A DNA stretch of 64,000 nucleotides from UBA10649 sp965278965 (GCA_965278965.1 OZ257127.1:2418001-2482000); one strand, 5' to 3'; shown: positions 9,006-17,754, counted from the stretch's first letter. The notes: generated by a model from the letters alone, not told the origin. Translations and numbers: made by a program.

Positions 9006-9497
9006 TCAGCCGCGGTACGGCTCCACGGCGAGGACGTCGACCGACATCTCCTTGCCGTTGGCGAGCTGGTACGTGGCGGAGTCGCCGACCCGCTTGCCAA
9101 GGACCGCAGCCCCCAGTGGAGACGTCGGGGAGTACACGTCGAGCGTGGTGAGAGATGACTCCTCGCGTGACCCGAGGAGGAACCGCTCCTCGTCCCCGAA
9201 CGCAGGGAAGCGGACGGTCACGACCTTGCCGGGGGCGACCTCGTCCTCGTCGGACTCCGGCACGCCGACCTTCGAGTACTCAAGCAGCTGCTTGAGCTGG
9301 CGCACGCGTGCCTCGTTCTTGCCCTGTTCCTCGCGGGCGGCGTGATACCCGCCGTTCTCCTTGAGGTCGCCCTCCTCGCGCGCCGACTCGATCCGGTTCT
9401 TGATCTCGTTCCGGGTCGGTCCGGTGCGGTCGGCGAGCTCGCCCTGGAGGCGGTCGTAGGCCTCCTGCGTCAACCAGGTGATCGGCTGCTCGGTCAT
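9006..9497 (-). CDS. greA: Transcription elongation factor GreA
   Basis: A 163-residue GreA protein. It has the N-terminal coiled coil whose tip reaches the RNA polymerase active site, with the acidic pair in REEGDLKENGGYHAAREEQ, and the C-terminal FKBP-like domain ending in the conserved SPLGAAVLGKRVGD. It rescues backtracked polymerase by stimulating transcript cleavage. A TAGCCT box (9506-9511, minus strand) is 8 nt from the ATG, so the mRNA is nearly leaderless. The converging threonine ammonia-lyase stops 7 nt away. DUF4307 and mca, which follow greA directly in mycobacteria, lie about 3.8 kb further here. Confidence 0.95.
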   Translation of the reverse strand: MTEQPITWLTQEAYDRLQGELADRTGPTRNEIKNRIESAREEGDLKENGGYHAAREEQGKNEARVRQLKQLLEYSKVGVPESDEDEVAPGKVVTVRFPAFGDEERFLLGSREESSLTTLDVYSPTSPLGAAVLGKRVGDSATYQLANGKEMSVDVLAVEPYRG

Positions 9498-9544
9498 GGG
9501 CGAAGAGGCTACCTGTCGGGGTCGGTGGTCGTCGGACGCGCGGT

Positions 9545-9593
9545 CCCTCTCGTGCTGCACGTCCCGGAATCCGGGACGTGCAGCACGAGAGGG
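9545..9593. repeat. Perfect 24-bp-arm palindrome
   Basis: Left arm 9545-9568 and right arm 9570-9593 are exact reverse complements around a single central base. The 17-nt word CGTGCTGCACGTCCCGG (9551-9567) recurs exactly at 13251-13267, and a shorter variant (GTGTCGTGCTGC) sits at 9608-9619. It lies between greA and the VWA gene and could act as a terminator for the VWA operon, but it has no U-tract. The shared word suggests a repeat family rather than an ordinary terminator. Confidence 0.85.
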
Positions 9594-9652
9594 GGTTGGC
9601 GCACGGCGTGTCGTGCTGCTTGTCCCAGGTGAGGGGGGAGCCGACCGAACCG

Positions 9653-11620
9653 TCAGCGGCGGGTACGCGCGCGGACGTAGTCGGTGACGACGTAGTCGCC
9701 CAGCCGGTCGGCGGAGACCCCCAGCACGCGCCCGCCATTGCGTCGCGCCATCTCGTCGAGGAAGCGCGCGAGCCCGGGCTCCTCGCCCAACCGGAACCAC
9801 GAGACCGGCACGCGCCGCCGCGTCATCCGGTCGACCTGCGCGACCGTCTCGGCCACGGTCTCCTCAGACGGCGGCCAGGAGAACCACCCCTCGCCGGTCG
9901 GCAGCAGGTGCGCGGTCGGCTCACCGTCGGTGACGACCATGACGATCCGCTGCGAGCCGGGGTGGCGGTCCAGGAACTGCCCAGCCAGCATCAGCGCGTG
10001 CTGCAGGTTCGTCCCCTGCACGTAGGAGACCTCGAGGTTCGGCAGCTCGTGCGGCTGGACGACCTGCGCCGTGTCGGCGAACGCGATGACCTGGAACGCG
10101 TCCAGCGGATACGCCGTTGCGGCGAGCGCGTGCAACGCCAGGGCCATCGTCTTGGCGTCCTGCCAGGTGTCGTTGACCGCCATGGAGTACGACCGGTCCA
10201 CGAGCAGTGCCACCGCGGCGCGCGTGACGGTCTCCGTCTCCTGCACCTCGAAGTCCTCCGCGCTCAGCCTGCCTCCGGCGTCGCCGAACGCAAGGCGTCG
10301 CGACACGGCGTTGCGCACCGTGCGGACGACATCGATGGGCTGCTCGTCGCCGAAGGCCCAGGCCCGCGTGAGGCCGGTCGGCTCCCCGGCCGCACCGCTG
10401 CGGCGCACGCCGTGGTCGCCGCGCTCAGTGCCGTCGAGGGAGTCGAACACCGTCCGCAGCGCCGTCTGGCCGATGCGGCGGATCGCCTTGGGCGAGAGCT
10501 GGAGGCCGTCCGGGCCGGTGATGAGGTAGCCCGACTCCGTCAGCTCGTGCTGCAGGCGTCGCAGCGCCTCGAGGTCGTCGCGGGCCGAACGGCCCAAGGC
10601 CCGCTCGACGGCCTCCTCGTCGATCGCGTCGAGGTCGAGGTCGCTGTAGCCCTCGCCGAGGGCCTCGTCGAGCTCCTCCAGGTCGGCGAGGTCGGCGAGC
10701 GCATCGGTGGCCTCGGGCAGGCTCAGCCGCCGCTCGCCATCCATCGAGGTCCGCCCGCCCCACGAGAACTCCGGCCGTAGGCCGCGCAGGGTGTCGTTGA
10801 GCGTCGCCATCTCGGACTGGAGGTCGAGGTCGGCCAGCGCCGCATCCATCGCCGCGGCGAGCTCCTCGCGCTGCTCCGGACTCAGGGAGTCGAGCATGCG
10901 CTGCATCGCGGCCGCGCGCCGAGCGAGCTCGTCGATGAACTCGTCGAGGGTCTCGGGCGCATCGGGGAAGAAGTCGCTGTGCTTGGCGAGGAACTCCTGG
11001 TAGTCCTGCGAGGCGTCCGCGCCGCTCGCGTGCTTGGCCAGCATCGCGTTGAGGTCGGCCATCATGTCGGCGAGCGCCTTGCGCGCCTCGGGGGAGGACA
11101 TCGAGTCGATGCCGTGCGTCAGGTCGCGGAACTGCTGGTCGACGACGTCTCGTTGCAGGCGCTCACGGATCTGCTCGAAGGCCTGACGCGCGGTCGGCGA
11201 CCGCCAGTCGTAGTCGGCGAGGTCACGGACGGCGCGGCCGACGTCGTCGGGGACGGCGTCGAGCCGGGCTTCGCGGAAGCGCGCATCGTCGGAGGGGTCT
11301 GGGAACAGCGTGGACCGCTCGTCCGTCAGCGCCTGGTCGAGCAGCTCGCGCAGGTCCTCGAGCAGTCCGTCGAGACGGCCGCTGGACTCCAGATCGCGGC
11401 GGCGCCGGTCGACGCGGCGGGCGAGGTCGGACAGTCCACGTCGGCCGTCCATGCCACGGCGCAGCAGATCGCGCAGGGCCTCGCGCACCGACTGGCCGCC
11501 GAGGATCCGGCGCCCGAGCTCGTCGATCCCGGCTCCCGCGTCGAGCGGCGCGGCGAGGGGGTCGGGGCCGTCGTGGAACGCGCCGTATCGGAACGACCCG
11601 TGGGCGAACTGGGCGCTCAC
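9653..11620 (-). CDS. VWA-domain protein, partner of the MoxR-type ATPase
   Basis: A 655-residue cytoplasmic protein. The long N-terminal part (1-460) is helical and very rich in Asp, Glu and Arg. The C-terminal von Willebrand A domain starts near residue 470 and carries a MIDAS metal site, D475-R-S-Y-S, with TDGEPT as the third loop. This is the layout of VWA partners of MoxR/magnesium-chelatase-type ATPases, where the VWA subunit presents a target to the AAA+ ring. The GTG at 11620 lies 37 nt after the ATPase stop, so the pair forms one operon. The target is unknown. No chlorophyll or cobalt-chelatase genes are nearby, so a general chaperone or metal-insertion role is more likely than pigment synthesis. 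Confidence 0.88.
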   Translation of the reverse strand: MSAQFAHGSFRYGAFHDGPDPLAAPLDAGAGIDELGRRILGGQSVREALRDLLRRGMDGRRGLSDLARRVDRRRRDLESSGRLDGLLEDLRELLDQALTDERSTLFPDPSDDARFREARLDAVPDDVGRAVRDLADYDWRSPTARQAFEQIRERLQRDVVDQQFRDLTHGIDSMSSPEARKALADMMADLNAMLAKHASGADASQDYQEFLAKHSDFFPDAPETLDEFIDELARRAAAMQRMLDSLSPEQREELAAAMDAALADLDLQSEMATLNDTLRGLRPEFSWGGRTSMDGERRLSLPEATDALADLADLEELDEALGEGYSDLDLDAIDEEAVERALGRSARDDLEALRRLQHELTESGYLITGPDGLQLSPKAIRRIGQTALRTVFDSLDGTERGDHGVRRSGAAGEPTGLTRAWAFGDEQPIDVVRTVRNAVSRRLAFGDAGGRLSAEDFEVQETETVTRAAVALLVDRSYSMAVNDTWQDAKTMALALHALAATAYPLDAFQVIAFADTAQVVQPHELPNLEVSYVQGTNLQHALMLAGQFLDRHPGSQRIVMVVTDGEPTAHLLPTGEGWFSWPPSEETVAETVAQVDRMTRRRVPVSWFRLGEEPGLARFLDEMARRNGGRVLGVSADRLGDYVVTDYVRARTRR

Positions 11621-11657
11621 GGGCGCACCGGCCCGGTCGCCGTCGGGCTCGCTGCGC

Positions 11658-13094
11658 TCACTCGCGCAACCCCGTCGCGCCGTAGCGGTGCACGGCCCCG
11701 ACGGCGTCCTTGTCGATCCGGCGGGTCAGCCACAGCCCCTCGACGGCAAGCTCCAGGCAAGCCGCGACGACGCCCGGCGTCGCCTCCAGCTCCGGCTCGA
11801 GGGCCGAGACGAGGCGACCGAGTCCCTCGAGCGGGCCGACCTCGGCGAGGACCGTGGCGGCGGGGACGGCGTCACCGGCCACGAGGGAGTTGCCTTCGTC
11901 GAACCAGGCAACGAGGGCAGTGAGGGTGGGCCGGACGTCGTTGCCACCGAGATGCTCGCGCCACGTGTCGGCCGTCGCGCGGCGGGCCAGCAGCTCCAGG
12001 GTCGCGTCCTCACTGCCCTCCGCGCTCACGTCGAACTCCACCTTGCCGCGCAGCGACGGGACGACCCCGGCGAGGTCGCCGATGCGGGCGACGGCCTCGG
12101 ACTCCCCGCTGATGGCGGCCCGGCGGACGGCGGCGCCGGACAGCTCCTCGACGCACGCGATGGCGAAACGGGCGGACACGCCGCTGCGCTGGTCGACGGC
12201 CGGCGAGTGCCGAACCTCGCGGGTGAACCGGGCGACGATGTCGACCAGGTGCGCCGGCACGATGGCCTCGACCTGGGCCTCCTGCCGGATGAGGTCGACC
12301 TCGTCGTCCAGCCGCACCGGGTAGTGCGTGCGGACCTCGGCGCCGAAGCGGTCCTTCAGCGGCGTGATGATGCGACCGCGGTTGGTGTAGTCCTCCGGGT
12401 TCGCGCTCGCGACGACCAGGAGGTCCAGCGGCAGGCGCAGCTGGTACCCGCGGACCTGGATGTCACGTTCCTCAAGCACGTTCAGGAGGGCGACCTGGAT
12501 CCGCTCGGCGAGGTCGGGCAGCTCGTTCATGGCGAAGATCCCGCGGTGCGTGCGCGGGACGAGGCCGTAGTGGATGGTCTCGCTGTCGCCGAGGCTGCGT
12601 CCCTCGGCGACCTTGACGGGGTCGATGTCGCCGACGAGGTCGCCGACAGACGTGTCGGGCGTCGCAAGCTTCTCCCCGAACCGCTCGCTGCGATGGCGCC
12701 ACGAGACGGGCAGCAGGTCGCCGAGCTCGGCCGCCAGGCGCCGGCACCGCGCGCAGATCGGTGCGACGGGGTCGTCGTTGATCTCGCACCCGTCCACGAC
12801 CGGCAGCCACTCGTCGAGCAGGGTCGTCAGCGTGCGGATGAGCCGGGTCTTGCCCTGGCCGCGCTCGCCGAGGAGGACGACGTCGTGCCCGGCGAGCAAG
12901 GCCCGCTCGAGCTGGGGGCCGACGGTGTCCTCGAAGCCGACGATGCCGGGGAACGACGGCTCACCGGCGGACAGCCGGGCGACGAGGTTGTCGCGGATCT
13001 CGGTCTTCACGGTGCGGGGCACGTAGCCGCTCGCGCGCAGAGCGCCGAGGTCGGTCGGGAGGTGGGCAGGTGCGGCGGGAGCCAAGGACGTCAC
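11658..13094 (-). CDS. MoxR/ChlI-type AAA+ ATPase
   Basis: A 478-residue AAA+ protein. Walker A is GERGQGKT (76-83), and the Walker B/sensor region lies around GIFAMNELPDL, typical of the MoxR/ChlI branch. An unusual insertion with three cysteines (C103, C114, C117 in CEIN...CARC) follows Walker A and could bind metal, although a fourth ligand is not obvious. ATP-driven remodelling with the downstream VWA protein is the family expectation. The GTG start is supported by a TACGGT box (13101-13106, minus strand) exactly 6 nt upstream, giving a leaderless mRNA. The pair is inserted between greA and DUF4307 and bounded by related palindromes. Confidence 0.9.
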   Translation of the reverse strand: MTSLAPAAPAHLPTDLGALRASGYVPRTVKTEIRDNLVARLSAGEPSFPGIVGFEDTVGPQLERALLAGHDVVLLGERGQGKTRLIRTLTTLLDEWLPVVDGCEINDDPVAPICARCRRLAAELGDLLPVSWRHRSERFGEKLATPDTSVGDLVGDIDPVKVAEGRSLGDSETIHYGLVPRTHRGIFAMNELPDLAERIQVALLNVLEERDIQVRGYQLRLPLDLLVVASANPEDYTNRGRIITPLKDRFGAEVRTHYPVRLDDEVDLIRQEAQVEAIVPAHLVDIVARFTREVRHSPAVDQRSGVSARFAIACVEELSGAAVRRAAISGESEAVARIGDLAGVVPSLRGKVEFDVSAEGSEDATLELLARRATADTWREHLGGNDVRPTLTALVAWFDEGNSLVAGDAVPAATVLAEVGPLEGLGRLVSALEPELEATPGVVAACLELAVEGLWLTRRIDKDAVGAVHRYGATGLRE

Positions 13095-13211
13095 GTCAGG
13101 ACCGTACGTCGAAGCCGCGGTGGGCGCGAGGGGGTACGCGCAGCGCGTAAGTGCGGCGTGGGCTCCGGGCCGCTCCGGTGCGGCGGCGACGGCTCGGGGA
13201 ACCGAACGGGT

Positions 13212-13287
13212 GGGACGTGTGGCACGACACGCCGACGACCCCGCGCGTGTCGTGCTGCACGTCCCGGTTAGCGGGACGTGCGGTACG
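13212..13287. repeat. Two overlapping, mutually exclusive hairpins sharing the 9545 palindrome word
   Basis: Arms 13212-13231 and 13246-13265 pair with 18 of 20 matches. The right arm also serves as the left arm of a second hairpin, 13251-13266 with 13272-13287 (14 of 16). The core word CGTGCTGCACGTCCCGG is identical to the one in the palindrome at 9545-9593. It lies between the ATPase promoter and the DUF4307 stop. Both matching copies sit at the edges of the ATPase/VWA operon. Confidence 0.8.
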
Positions 13288-13316
13288 AGGAGGGGGGAGG
13301 TGTCGGCGTAGGTGGC

Positions 13317-13784
13317 TCAGTAGGGCTGGGCCGGCGGGACGACGCCCACGGGGAACTGCGGGGGGTCGACCCGCAGGTCGCCGTCCGAAGAGCAGCCCAG
13401 CAGCTCGGTCACATACGGCGGCGCGATGGTGCGCATCGAGTAGCGCACGACAGGCTGGGCGTCGCCCGGCGGCACCGTCACCGTGGCGTAGCCGACATCG
13501 GCGTGGCCGGAGTCCTGCGCGCGCACGACGCAGACGACCTCCTCGTCGGCCGGACGCTGCAGGTCGATGCGCAGGTCGACCCGGTCGGCCCCGACGACGT
13601 CCCAGCTCGTGAGCCGCGCGTCCACGTCACTGCGGGTCATGCCGGCCCCCACATACGCGATCGCGGCGATGAAGGCCACGACGATCGCGGCGACCGCGAC
13701 CCAACGGCCGACGGGGCGGTGGTCGAGCCCGTACCGGTGCTGCATGGCCGGGCTGAGCTGGTCGCGGGAGAAGGGCGACGGCAC
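13317..13784 (-). CDS. DUF4307 membrane protein
   Basis: A 155-residue protein with one membrane helix (residues 28-50) and an extracytoplasmic domain of about 100 residues. It matches DUF4307, found beside mca and greA in actinobacteria (as with Rv1081c in Mycobacterium tuberculosis). Function is unknown. The GTG at 13784 is favoured because a TAGTGT box (13792-13797, minus strand) lies 7 nt upstream, giving a leaderless transcript that diverges from mca through an 18-bp intergenic space. Confidence 0.85.
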   Translation of the reverse strand: MPSPFSRDQLSPAMQHRYGLDHRPVGRWVAVAAIVVAFIAAIAYVGAGMTRSDVDARLTSWDVVGADRVDLRIDLQRPADEEVVCVVRAQDSGHADVGYATVTVPPGDAQPVVRYSMRTIAPPYVTELLGCSSDGDLRVDPPQFPVGVVPPAQPY

Positions 13785-13802
13785 GTAGGGGACACTATCC
13801 CC

Positions 13803-14675
13803 GTGGCAGACCTCCGGCTGATGGCCGTCCATGCGCACCCGGACGACGAGTCCAGCAAAGGTGCCGCCGCGACCGCGAAGTACGTAGCCGAGGGCGTCGA
13901 CGTCATGGTCGTCACCTGCACGGGAGGCGAGCGTGGCGACGTGCTGAACGCCGCGGCCCAGGCCGATGTCGACGCGCACGGGTTGCTCGCGGTCCGGCGC
14001 GACGAGATGGCGGCGGCGGCCGCGGTGCTCGGGGTCCAGCACGCCTGGCTCGGGTTCGAGGACTCCGGGTACCCGGAGGGCGACCCCCTGCCCCCGCTGC
14101 CGACGGGCTGCTTCGCCGACCTCCCGGTCGAGGACACGATCCCCGGGCTCGTCGAGCTCATCCGCTCGTTCCGCCCGCAGGTCGTCACGACGTACGACGA
14201 GAACGGCGGCTACCCGCACCCCGACCACGTCCGCACCCATGTCACGACGATGGCTGCGATCGACGCCGCCGCCGACCCGGGCTACGCCCCCGAGCTCGGT
14301 GAGCCGTGGCAGGTGCTGAAGGTCTACTACAACCAGCAGTTCACGAAGGCCCGGGTCGAGGCCCTGCACCTGGCGATGGTCGATGCCGACCTCGACTCGC
14401 CGTACCACGACTGGCTGACGACCTGGGAGGACCGCCCCGACGACGCCAACCGCGTGACGACGCGGATCCCGGCGGCCGACTGGTTCGAGGTCCGTGACCG
14501 GGCGCTGCTGGCGCACCGCACCCAGATCGACCCGGCGAGCATGTGGTTCGCGGTGCCGATGGAGTTCCAGCGTCGCGTCTGGCCGACCGAGGACTTCGAG
14601 CTGGCACGTTCGCTGGTCGAGACGTCGGTCCCCGAGGACGACCTGTTCGCCGGCATCCGGGAGGCCTCGCTGTGA
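13803..14675 (+). CDS. mca: Mycothiol S-conjugate amidase
   Basis: A 290-residue LmbE/PIG-L-family zinc hydrolase. Zinc ligands are H12 and D15 in AHPDDES and the His pair in HPDHVRTH; Asp14/15 provide the general base region. Mca cleaves mycothiol-toxin conjugates to mercapturic acids that are exported, a detoxification step limited to mycothiol-making actinobacteria. The length and the GERGDVLN and LGFEDSGYP stretches match Mca rather than the MshB deacetylase, but the two families are close. The GTG at 13803 has no Shine-Dalgarno; a weak GACACT box 6 nt upstream suggests leaderless expression. The stop overlaps the next GTG by 4 nt. Confidence 0.93.
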   Translation: MADLRLMAVHAHPDDESSKGAAATAKYVAEGVDVMVVTCTGGERGDVLNAAAQADVDAHGLLAVRRDEMAAAAAVLGVQHAWLGFEDSGYPEGDPLPPLPTGCFADLPVEDTIPGLVELIRSFRPQVVTTYDENGGYPHPDHVRTHVTTMAAIDAAADPGYAPELGEPWQVLKVYYNQQFTKARVEALHLAMVDADLDSPYHDWLTTWEDRPDDANRVTTRIPAADWFEVRDRALLAHRTQIDPASMWFAVPMEFQRRVWPTEDFELARSLVETSVPEDDLFAGIREASL

Positions 14676-14980
14676 TCCATGCCCTCATCGCCGTGCCGTT
14701 GGGCGAGATCTCCGACCCCGACCGGATGAAGTCGCTCATCGACGACGCGGGGCCAATCGCGTTCGCGTTCATCGTCGCGCTCGGAGTGGCGCTGTTCTTC
14801 CTCGGCCGTTCGATGATCCGCCAGATGAAGCGGGTGGACCCGGCCCTGCCCCCCGGCCCGGAGGACGCCCAGAAGGCTGCCGACCGTCAGGTCATCGCGG
14901 ACGCGATCGACCGCGGCGCCCAGGCGCCGGCGACGGCGCCCGGCAGTGAGCCCGACCCCGGCGACCCGGCCCGGTCGTAG
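14672..14980 (+). CDS. Small single-pass membrane protein
   Basis: A 102-residue protein with one strong membrane helix (about residues 28-46, following DDAGPIAFAF) and a charged, Pro/Ala/Asp-rich cytoplasmic tail. It is coupled to mca by a GTGA overlap and to the SURF1 gene by a 1-nt overlap, so all three are co-translated. No function is known to me. The position after mca suggests a conserved small actinobacterial protein, not an artefact, since the coding frame and coupling are both intact. Confidence 0.75.
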   Translation: MIHALIAVPLGEISDPDRMKSLIDDAGPIAFAFIVALGVALFFLGRSMIRQMKRVDPALPPGPEDAQKAADRQVIADAIDRGAQAPATAPGSEPDPGDPARS

Positions 14981-15723
14981 TGCTCCGGCTCGCGCTGACC
15001 CCGCGGTGGCTCGCCGCCGCGGTCGGCGTGCTGCTCGCGGTGGCCGTGTGCCTGGTCGCGGGCCGGTGGCAATGGCAGCGCACCCAGGACGTGCTCGCGG
15101 CTGAGCGCGCGGCGGCAGCCGCGCCCGCACCGATCGAGCAGGTCCTGCCCGCGGGCTCGACCGACCTGCCCGGTGACGAGATCGGCCGGGCCGTGATCCT
15201 CACGGGCGCGTACGACCCCGCGTACCAGGTCACGGTGCCGAACCGCGTGCACGAAGGGGGCGCGGGCGTGTGGGTCGTGACGGGCCTGCGACTGGCCGAC
15301 GGCTCGGTCGTTGCGGTGCTTCGCGGCTCGCTGCCGTCGGCCGATGATCCCGGCGCCCAGGTCCCGGCCGGCACGGTCACCGTCGACGGCGTGCTCCAAC
15401 CGGACGAGGCGTTCTACGCCGATGCGGCGGATACCCCAGGTCAGGTGGCGGCCGTCGTCGGGACGAGGCTGGCCAGCCAGTGGGCGACCGCGCTGCTGCC
15501 CGGGCACGTGACTCTCGTCGACCAGGTGCCGGCTGACGAGCCGGCCCCGTCGCCGGTCGAGCCGTCGGTCAGCACGGCGGATGTGCCGTTCCCCTTGCAG
15601 AACCTGTTCTACGCGTTCCAGTGGTGGATCTTCGCCGCGTTCGCCGTGGCGGCATACCTGCGCTGGCTGTGGCTCGAGGCCCACCGACCGCGTGCGGACC
15701 TCGGCACGGGTGCGGGCGCCTGA
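14980..15723 (+). CDS. SURF1-family cytochrome oxidase assembly protein
   Basis: A 247-residue SURF1 homologue with two membrane helices, near residues 8-28 and 207-230, and a periplasm-side domain between them. The N-terminal GRWQWQR and the C-terminal PLQNLFYAFQWWIF match the SURF1 signatures. SURF1 helps insert heme a into cytochrome aa3 oxidase. No oxidase genes are in the window. The GTG overlaps the upstream stop by one base, and no separate promoter is needed. Confidence 0.9.
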   Translation: MLRLALTPRWLAAAVGVLLAVAVCLVAGRWQWQRTQDVLAAERAAAAAPAPIEQVLPAGSTDLPGDEIGRAVILTGAYDPAYQVTVPNRVHEGGAGVWVVTGLRLADGSVVAVLRGSLPSADDPGAQVPAGTVTVDGVLQPDEAFYADAADTPGQVAAVVGTRLASQWATALLPGHVTLVDQVPADEPAPSPVEPSVSTADVPFPLQNLFYAFQWWIFAAFAVAAYLRWLWLEAHRPRADLGTGAGA

Positions 15724-15772
15724 GCCGCTCGACCTGCCCGAACCGCCTGACCCGTTCGGACGACGTGCTCGG

Positions 15773-16708
15773 CTAGGACAGCGTGCCGATCTGGAACGTG
15801 GCGAGCTCGGCCTCGGGTCGCTGCTGGCCGTTGTGCTGCGTCGTGAACGCCGCCGTCGCGTCCGTCCCGCAGATCGACAGGATGCGGTCCGCGCCGCCGG
15901 GGTGCTGCCCGATCCACGTCGTGAGGTCGTAGACGTTGCCGTTGATCGCGGCCCAGCAGCTGGACCGGTCGGCGTGGTCGGCGACCTCGGCGAGGGTGAA
16001 GATGCCCTCGGCTCCGTTGCCGGAGCCGCCGTTGCCAGAGCCGCCGTTGCCAGAGCCGCCGTCGTCGGAAGCGTTCGAGTCCGACCCGTCCTGGTCGTCG
16101 GAGGGGTCGGAGTCCGTGGACTCGGTGGGTGCCGCCGTCGCGGACGCCCCGCTGCCGGCGTCGGCCGAAGCGGTCGCGCTGGGTGTGGGCTGTGCCGCCG
16201 CGGCCGGCTGTGCCGACGTCGCGGCGACGGTACCGGCCCACGCCGCGGTGGCGCCGGAGTGGCCCACGGCGATGGTCATCACGATGACGGCGACCGACAT
16301 GATGATCGCGGCCACCCCGGCGATGACGGTCGCGACGGTGCGGCGTCCGTCGGCCAGGCGCTGGAGCACGAACCAGCCGATGCCGATGAGCAGCAGGACG
16401 ACAGCGAGGATCGGCAGCGTGCCGCCGAGGTTGGCGTGGTCCTGCGGGGTTCCGACGCGCTTGGCGAGCTCCTCGCCGGACTCCTTCGCGACCCACGCCG
16501 CGACGGCGCCGACGCCGAGCCCGACAAGCGTGATCCAGGCGAACGGTCGACGCGCGCGCGGGATCAGCACGACGAGGATCAGTCCGAGCGCCGACAGCGG
16601 GAGCAGGACGACGGCGGCGTGCACGACCAGCGGATGGGCCGGCAGCCCCGCCACGAGATCGAACGGACCGTCGGTGATGGGGAGCGCTGCTCCCGGCGGC
16701 GTGAACAT
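15773..16708 (-). CDS. Membrane protein fusing DUF2231 and a cytochrome b5-like heme domain
   Basis: A 311-residue protein. Residues 1-145 hold four hydrophobic segments of the DUF2231 type, starting from an AHPLVVHAAVVLLP stretch whose His residues may bind heme. Residues 145-225 form an Ala/Thr/Ser/Asp-rich linker with three GGSGN repeats. The last 85 residues are a cytochrome b5-like domain with the HPGG heme-ligand motif, and a second His lies in FTTQHNG. It may be a membrane electron carrier with the b5 domain outside (inference). The ATG at 16708 is preferred over a TTG at 16750. It converges on the SURF1 gene. Confidence 0.85.
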   Translation of the reverse strand: MFTPPGAALPITDGPFDLVAGLPAHPLVVHAAVVLLPLSALGLILVVLIPRARRPFAWITLVGLGVGAVAAWVAKESGEELAKRVGTPQDHANLGGTLPILAVVLLLIGIGWFVLQRLADGRRTVATVIAGVAAIIMSVAVIVMTIAVGHSGATAAWAGTVAATSAQPAAAAQPTPSATASADAGSGASATAAPTESTDSDPSDDQDGSDSNASDDGGSGNGGSGNGGSGNGAEGIFTLAEVADHADRSSCWAAINGNVYDLTTWIGQHPGGADRILSICGTDATAAFTTQHNGQQRPEAELATFQIGTLS

Positions 16709-16839
16709 GCTGGCAGCAAACCAGAGCACCGCAGTTACTTGCCAGTTCAACTACTGCCGTTGGCCGAGGCTTTGCCAGATCCGAACAATCGCACCGGCCA
16801 GTCCGGGCTCGGCCGGCCCGCACTAGCCTGGAACGCACC

Positions 16840-17754
16840 ATGGTGACCGTGTGCGGCGAGGCGCTCGTCGACATCATCGTCGACACCCGCGGCGAGGTGA
16901 CGTCCGTCGTCGGTGGCGCCCCGCTGAACACCGCCCGTGCGATCGCGCGGCTGGGTCAGCCCGCGACGTTCCTCGGGGGTGTCTCGACGGACGCGTTCGG
17001 CCGGCGGATCCGCGCGCTCCTCGACGCCGACGGTGTCGTCCTCGGGCTGGGGGCCCAGGTGCCCGAGCCGACGACGTTGGCGATCGCGGCCCTCGACGAC
17101 GGCGGAGCCGCGACGTACCGCTTCCTGATGGAGGGCACGTCCTCGGCGGCCCTGACGCCCGGTGAAGCGCTCGCGCACGCCGATCCCGCTGCCCGCGCCC
17201 TGCACGTCGGGACGCTCGGGCTCGTGCTGCAGCCTCTCGCTGACGCGACCGTCGCCCTCGTCGCGGCGGCGTCGGACGAGCAGCTCGTCATGGTCGACCC
17301 GAACTGCCGGCCGAGCGTCATGGCGGGGTCGGCGGTGTTCGCGCAGGCGCTCGCCGCCGTGCTCCCACGTGCCGACGTCGTGAAGGTCAGCGGCGATGAC
17401 CTCGCCTTCTTGTCCCCGGACATCGAGCCGGTCGCCGCCGCGCGAGCGTTGCACGACTCCTCCGGCGCCGTCGTGCTCTTCACCGACGGCGGGGCCGCGG
17501 TCCACGTCATCGCCGGCGGGGTCGACGTGGTCGTCGACGTGCCCGCCGTTCCGGTCGTCGACACCGTCGGTGCCGGTGACTCCTTCAGCGGCGGTGTGCT
17601 CGCGTGGTGGCTGCGCAGCGGCCGCACGCGCGCCGACGTCTCGGACGTCGACGCCGTCGTCGACGCTGTCCGGTTCGGGGTGCAGGTCGCCGGCCGCACC
17701 TGTCAGCGGGCGGGAGCCGACCCGCCCTTCGCGCACGAGGTGGGGTGGGCATGA
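16840..17754 (+). CDS. PfkB-family carbohydrate kinase (fructokinase-like)
   Basis: A 304-residue ribokinase/PfkB protein. The N-terminal signature is VVGGAPLNTARAIARLG, and the C-terminal ATP/anion-hole motif is DTVGAGDSF with catalytic D247. The closest functional type is fructokinase/2-keto-3-deoxygluconate kinase-like; the sugar cannot be fixed from the sequence. A TAGCCT box at 16824-16829, 10 nt before the ATG, gives an almost leaderless mRNA. The stop overlaps the DUF3817 ATG by 4 nt. No sugar transporter is nearby. Confidence 0.9.
   Translation: MVTVCGEALVDIIVDTRGEVTSVVGGAPLNTARAIARLGQPATFLGGVSTDAFGRRIRALLDADGVVLGLGAQVPEPTTLAIAALDDGGAATYRFLMEGTSSAALTPGEALAHADPAARALHVGTLGLVLQPLADATVALVAAASDEQLVMVDPNCRPSVMAGSAVFAQALAAVLPRADVVKVSGDDLAFLSPDIEPVAAARALHDSSGAVVLFTDGGAAVHVIAGGVDVVVDVPAVPVVDTVGAGDSFSGGVLAWWLRSGRTRADVSDVDAVVDAVRFGVQVAGRTCQRAGADPPFAHEVGWA

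Noticed and set aside
6629..9100. A very long minus-strand open frame of over 800 codons
   Set aside because: Only its 3' part (6629-7654) is real, coding the collagen-like protein. The rest is antisense to threonine ammonia-lyase and is open because of GC-rich codon bias.
9545..9593. The palindrome as an insertion-sequence end or CRISPR repeat
   Set aside because: No transposase is nearby and there is no spaced array; only two matching loci exist in the window.
9653..13094. Magnesium or cobalt chelatase for tetrapyrrole synthesis
   Set aside because: No large chelatase subunit or pigment/cobalamin synthesis genes are nearby; the MoxR/VWA description fits better.
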